A stretch of DNA of 64,000 bases from Pseudoalteromonas shioyasakiensis (GTDB lineage: Bacteria > Pseudomonadota > Gammaproteobacteria > Enterobacterales > Alteromonadaceae), in NCBI GenBank assembly GCA_013391845.1, contig CP058414.1, positions 1,033,501-1,097,500 of the forward strand, given 5' to 3'. Below are positions 63,263 to 64,000 of this stretch, piece by piece. The notes under the pieces were generated by a model that was not told the DNA's origin, did no database searches, and saw only the letters and a program-made list of their open reading frames with translations. How positions within the stretch are numbered: the first letter of the stretch is position 1; each line of letters starts with the position of its first letter. Position numbers and translations under genes: made by a program.

Positions 63263-64000
63263 TTATTCTATATTCTGAATTTGTTCGCGCATCTGCTCAA
63301 TTAACACTTTTAGCTCTACCGCAGCGTTAGTGATGTCACTGTTGATAGATTTTGATGCTAACGTGTTTGCTTCACGGTTAAACTCTTGCATCATGAAATC
63401 AAGACGTCGACCACATGCGCCGCCTTTAGTTAAGATTTTTTTGGTTTCTTTAACATGCGACTTTAATCGGTCAAGTTCTTCAGCAACATCTTGTTTTTGT
63501 GCAAGGTAAATAAGTTCTTGCTCAAGGCGAGATTCGTCGATGTCTGTTTTTAGTTCTTCAAGCTTTAGGTTTAGTTTTTCACGTTGCCATTTAGCGATTT
63601 CTGGTAAGTGGCTTTCAACAATAGCAACCTGCTCTAAAATTGCATCAAGGCGAGTCGCAATCATTTCTTGTAAGTTCGCACCTTCATCGCCGCGAGCTTG
63701 TTTGAAATCTTCAATGACTTCATCGAACCCAGCAATCAGTGCTGTATTTACGCTATCCATATCTAGCTCTTCGGCTTCCATAACGCCAGGCCAACGTAAA
63801 ATATCAACAGGGTTAATGTCACCATTGCTTTGGTTTTGCACCCATTGTGCGCTTTTGATTAATTGCTCAGCGAGTGATTCGTTAATCGTTAACTCACCAA
63901 CATGCGCTGGGTTTGCAGCAAACTTTAAGAAAACTTCAACTTTACCGCGTTGTAAATGTTTGCGTAAACGCTCTCGAATAACTGGCTCCATGCCACGAAA
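63263..64000 (-). CDS. yicC: YicC family endoribonuclease, 5' end cut by window
   Basis: The last 245 or so residues of a YicC-like protein. The visible part includes EPVIRERLRKHLQRGKVEVFLKF, the DUF1732 domain and the C-terminal EFNREANTLASKSINSDITNAAVELK (cited in part). The frame stays open beyond base 64000 (ATGG at 63991 is internal), so the N-terminal 45 or so residues lie outside. YicC proteins are stress-linked endoribonucleases. The order yicC, gmk, rpoZ, spoT is conserved in gammaproteobacteria. Confidence 0.93.
   Translation of the reverse strand, partial: FRGMEPVIRERLRKHLQRGKVEVFLKFAANPAHVGELTINESLAEQLIKSAQWVQNQSNGDINPVDILRWPGVMEAEELDMDSVNTALIAGFDEVIEDFKQARGDEGANLQEMIATRLDAILEQVAIVESHLPEIAKWQREKLNLKLEELKTDIDESRLEQELIYLAQKQDVAEELDRLKSHVKETKKILTKGGACGRRLDFMMQEFNREANTLASKSINSDITNAAVELKVLIEQMREQIQNIE

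Overview
The window looks like a chromosome segment of a marine gammaproteobacterium of the Alteromonadales, most likely Pseudoalteromonas. This rests on gene content and on protein family flavour: an AprI-like secreted subtilase with two PPC domains, a DUF2960 protein, MipA/OmpV, AsnC/AsnA, PriB, and moderate-to-low GC. No 16S or other marker gene is present, so the genus is inference.

Layout. (1) 1-15 kb: the 3' part of a chemoreceptor, a PRDX5-type peroxiredoxin, a secreted S8 protease, a BaiN/HI0933-type flavoprotein, two diguanylate cyclases facing each other, an exported catalase-peroxidase (katG) and an S9 peptidase. Three families of short intergenic repeats and a REP-like block lie here. 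(2) 15-20 kb: core housekeeping, slmA, coaBC, radC, rpmB-rpmG, then rpsF-priB-rpsR-rplI; rplI carries a one-base frameshift. (3) 20-26.2 kb: accessory block between rplI and dnaB. It holds a five-gene minor pilin operon, an ECF sigma / membrane anti-sigma / DUF4097 module and a 162-bp MITE-like element. (4) 26-31 kb: dnaB-alr, DUF2960, a probable vitamin (thiamine or nicotinamide riboside) salvage operon, a small HTH protein and tRNA-Arg(CCG). (5) 31.3-39.9 kb: an AT-rich island behind the tRNA with an RND efflux pump, a decayed IS3-family element, and a mipA - response regulator - histidine kinase operon whose promoter carries an 11-bp-period direct repeat. (6) 39.9-46 kb: zntB, a RimK-type amidoligase operon with a retropepsin-like protease and an aspartoacylase-like enzyme, a small MscS channel, and a frameshifted BamA/TamA-like outer-membrane protein. 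(7) 46-64 kb: recQ, rarD, a two-receiver diguanylate cyclase, the maoP/hdfR divergent pair, a porin, recG, trmH, the asnC/asnA divergent pair, a DUF342 protein, and gmk / rpoZ-spoT-ridA, ending inside yicC.

The main themes are translation and replication core genes, surface functions (minor pilins, porin, outer-membrane proteins, secreted protease), c-di-GMP and (p)ppGpp signalling, and oxidative stress defence. No phage, integrase, CRISPR array or defence system is visible. The parts most worth a second look are the pilin operon with its oversized PilX-like protein and no PilY1, the RimK trio, the ECF/DUF4097 module, the autoregulated-looking mipA operon, and the two single-base frameshifts in otherwise intact genes.
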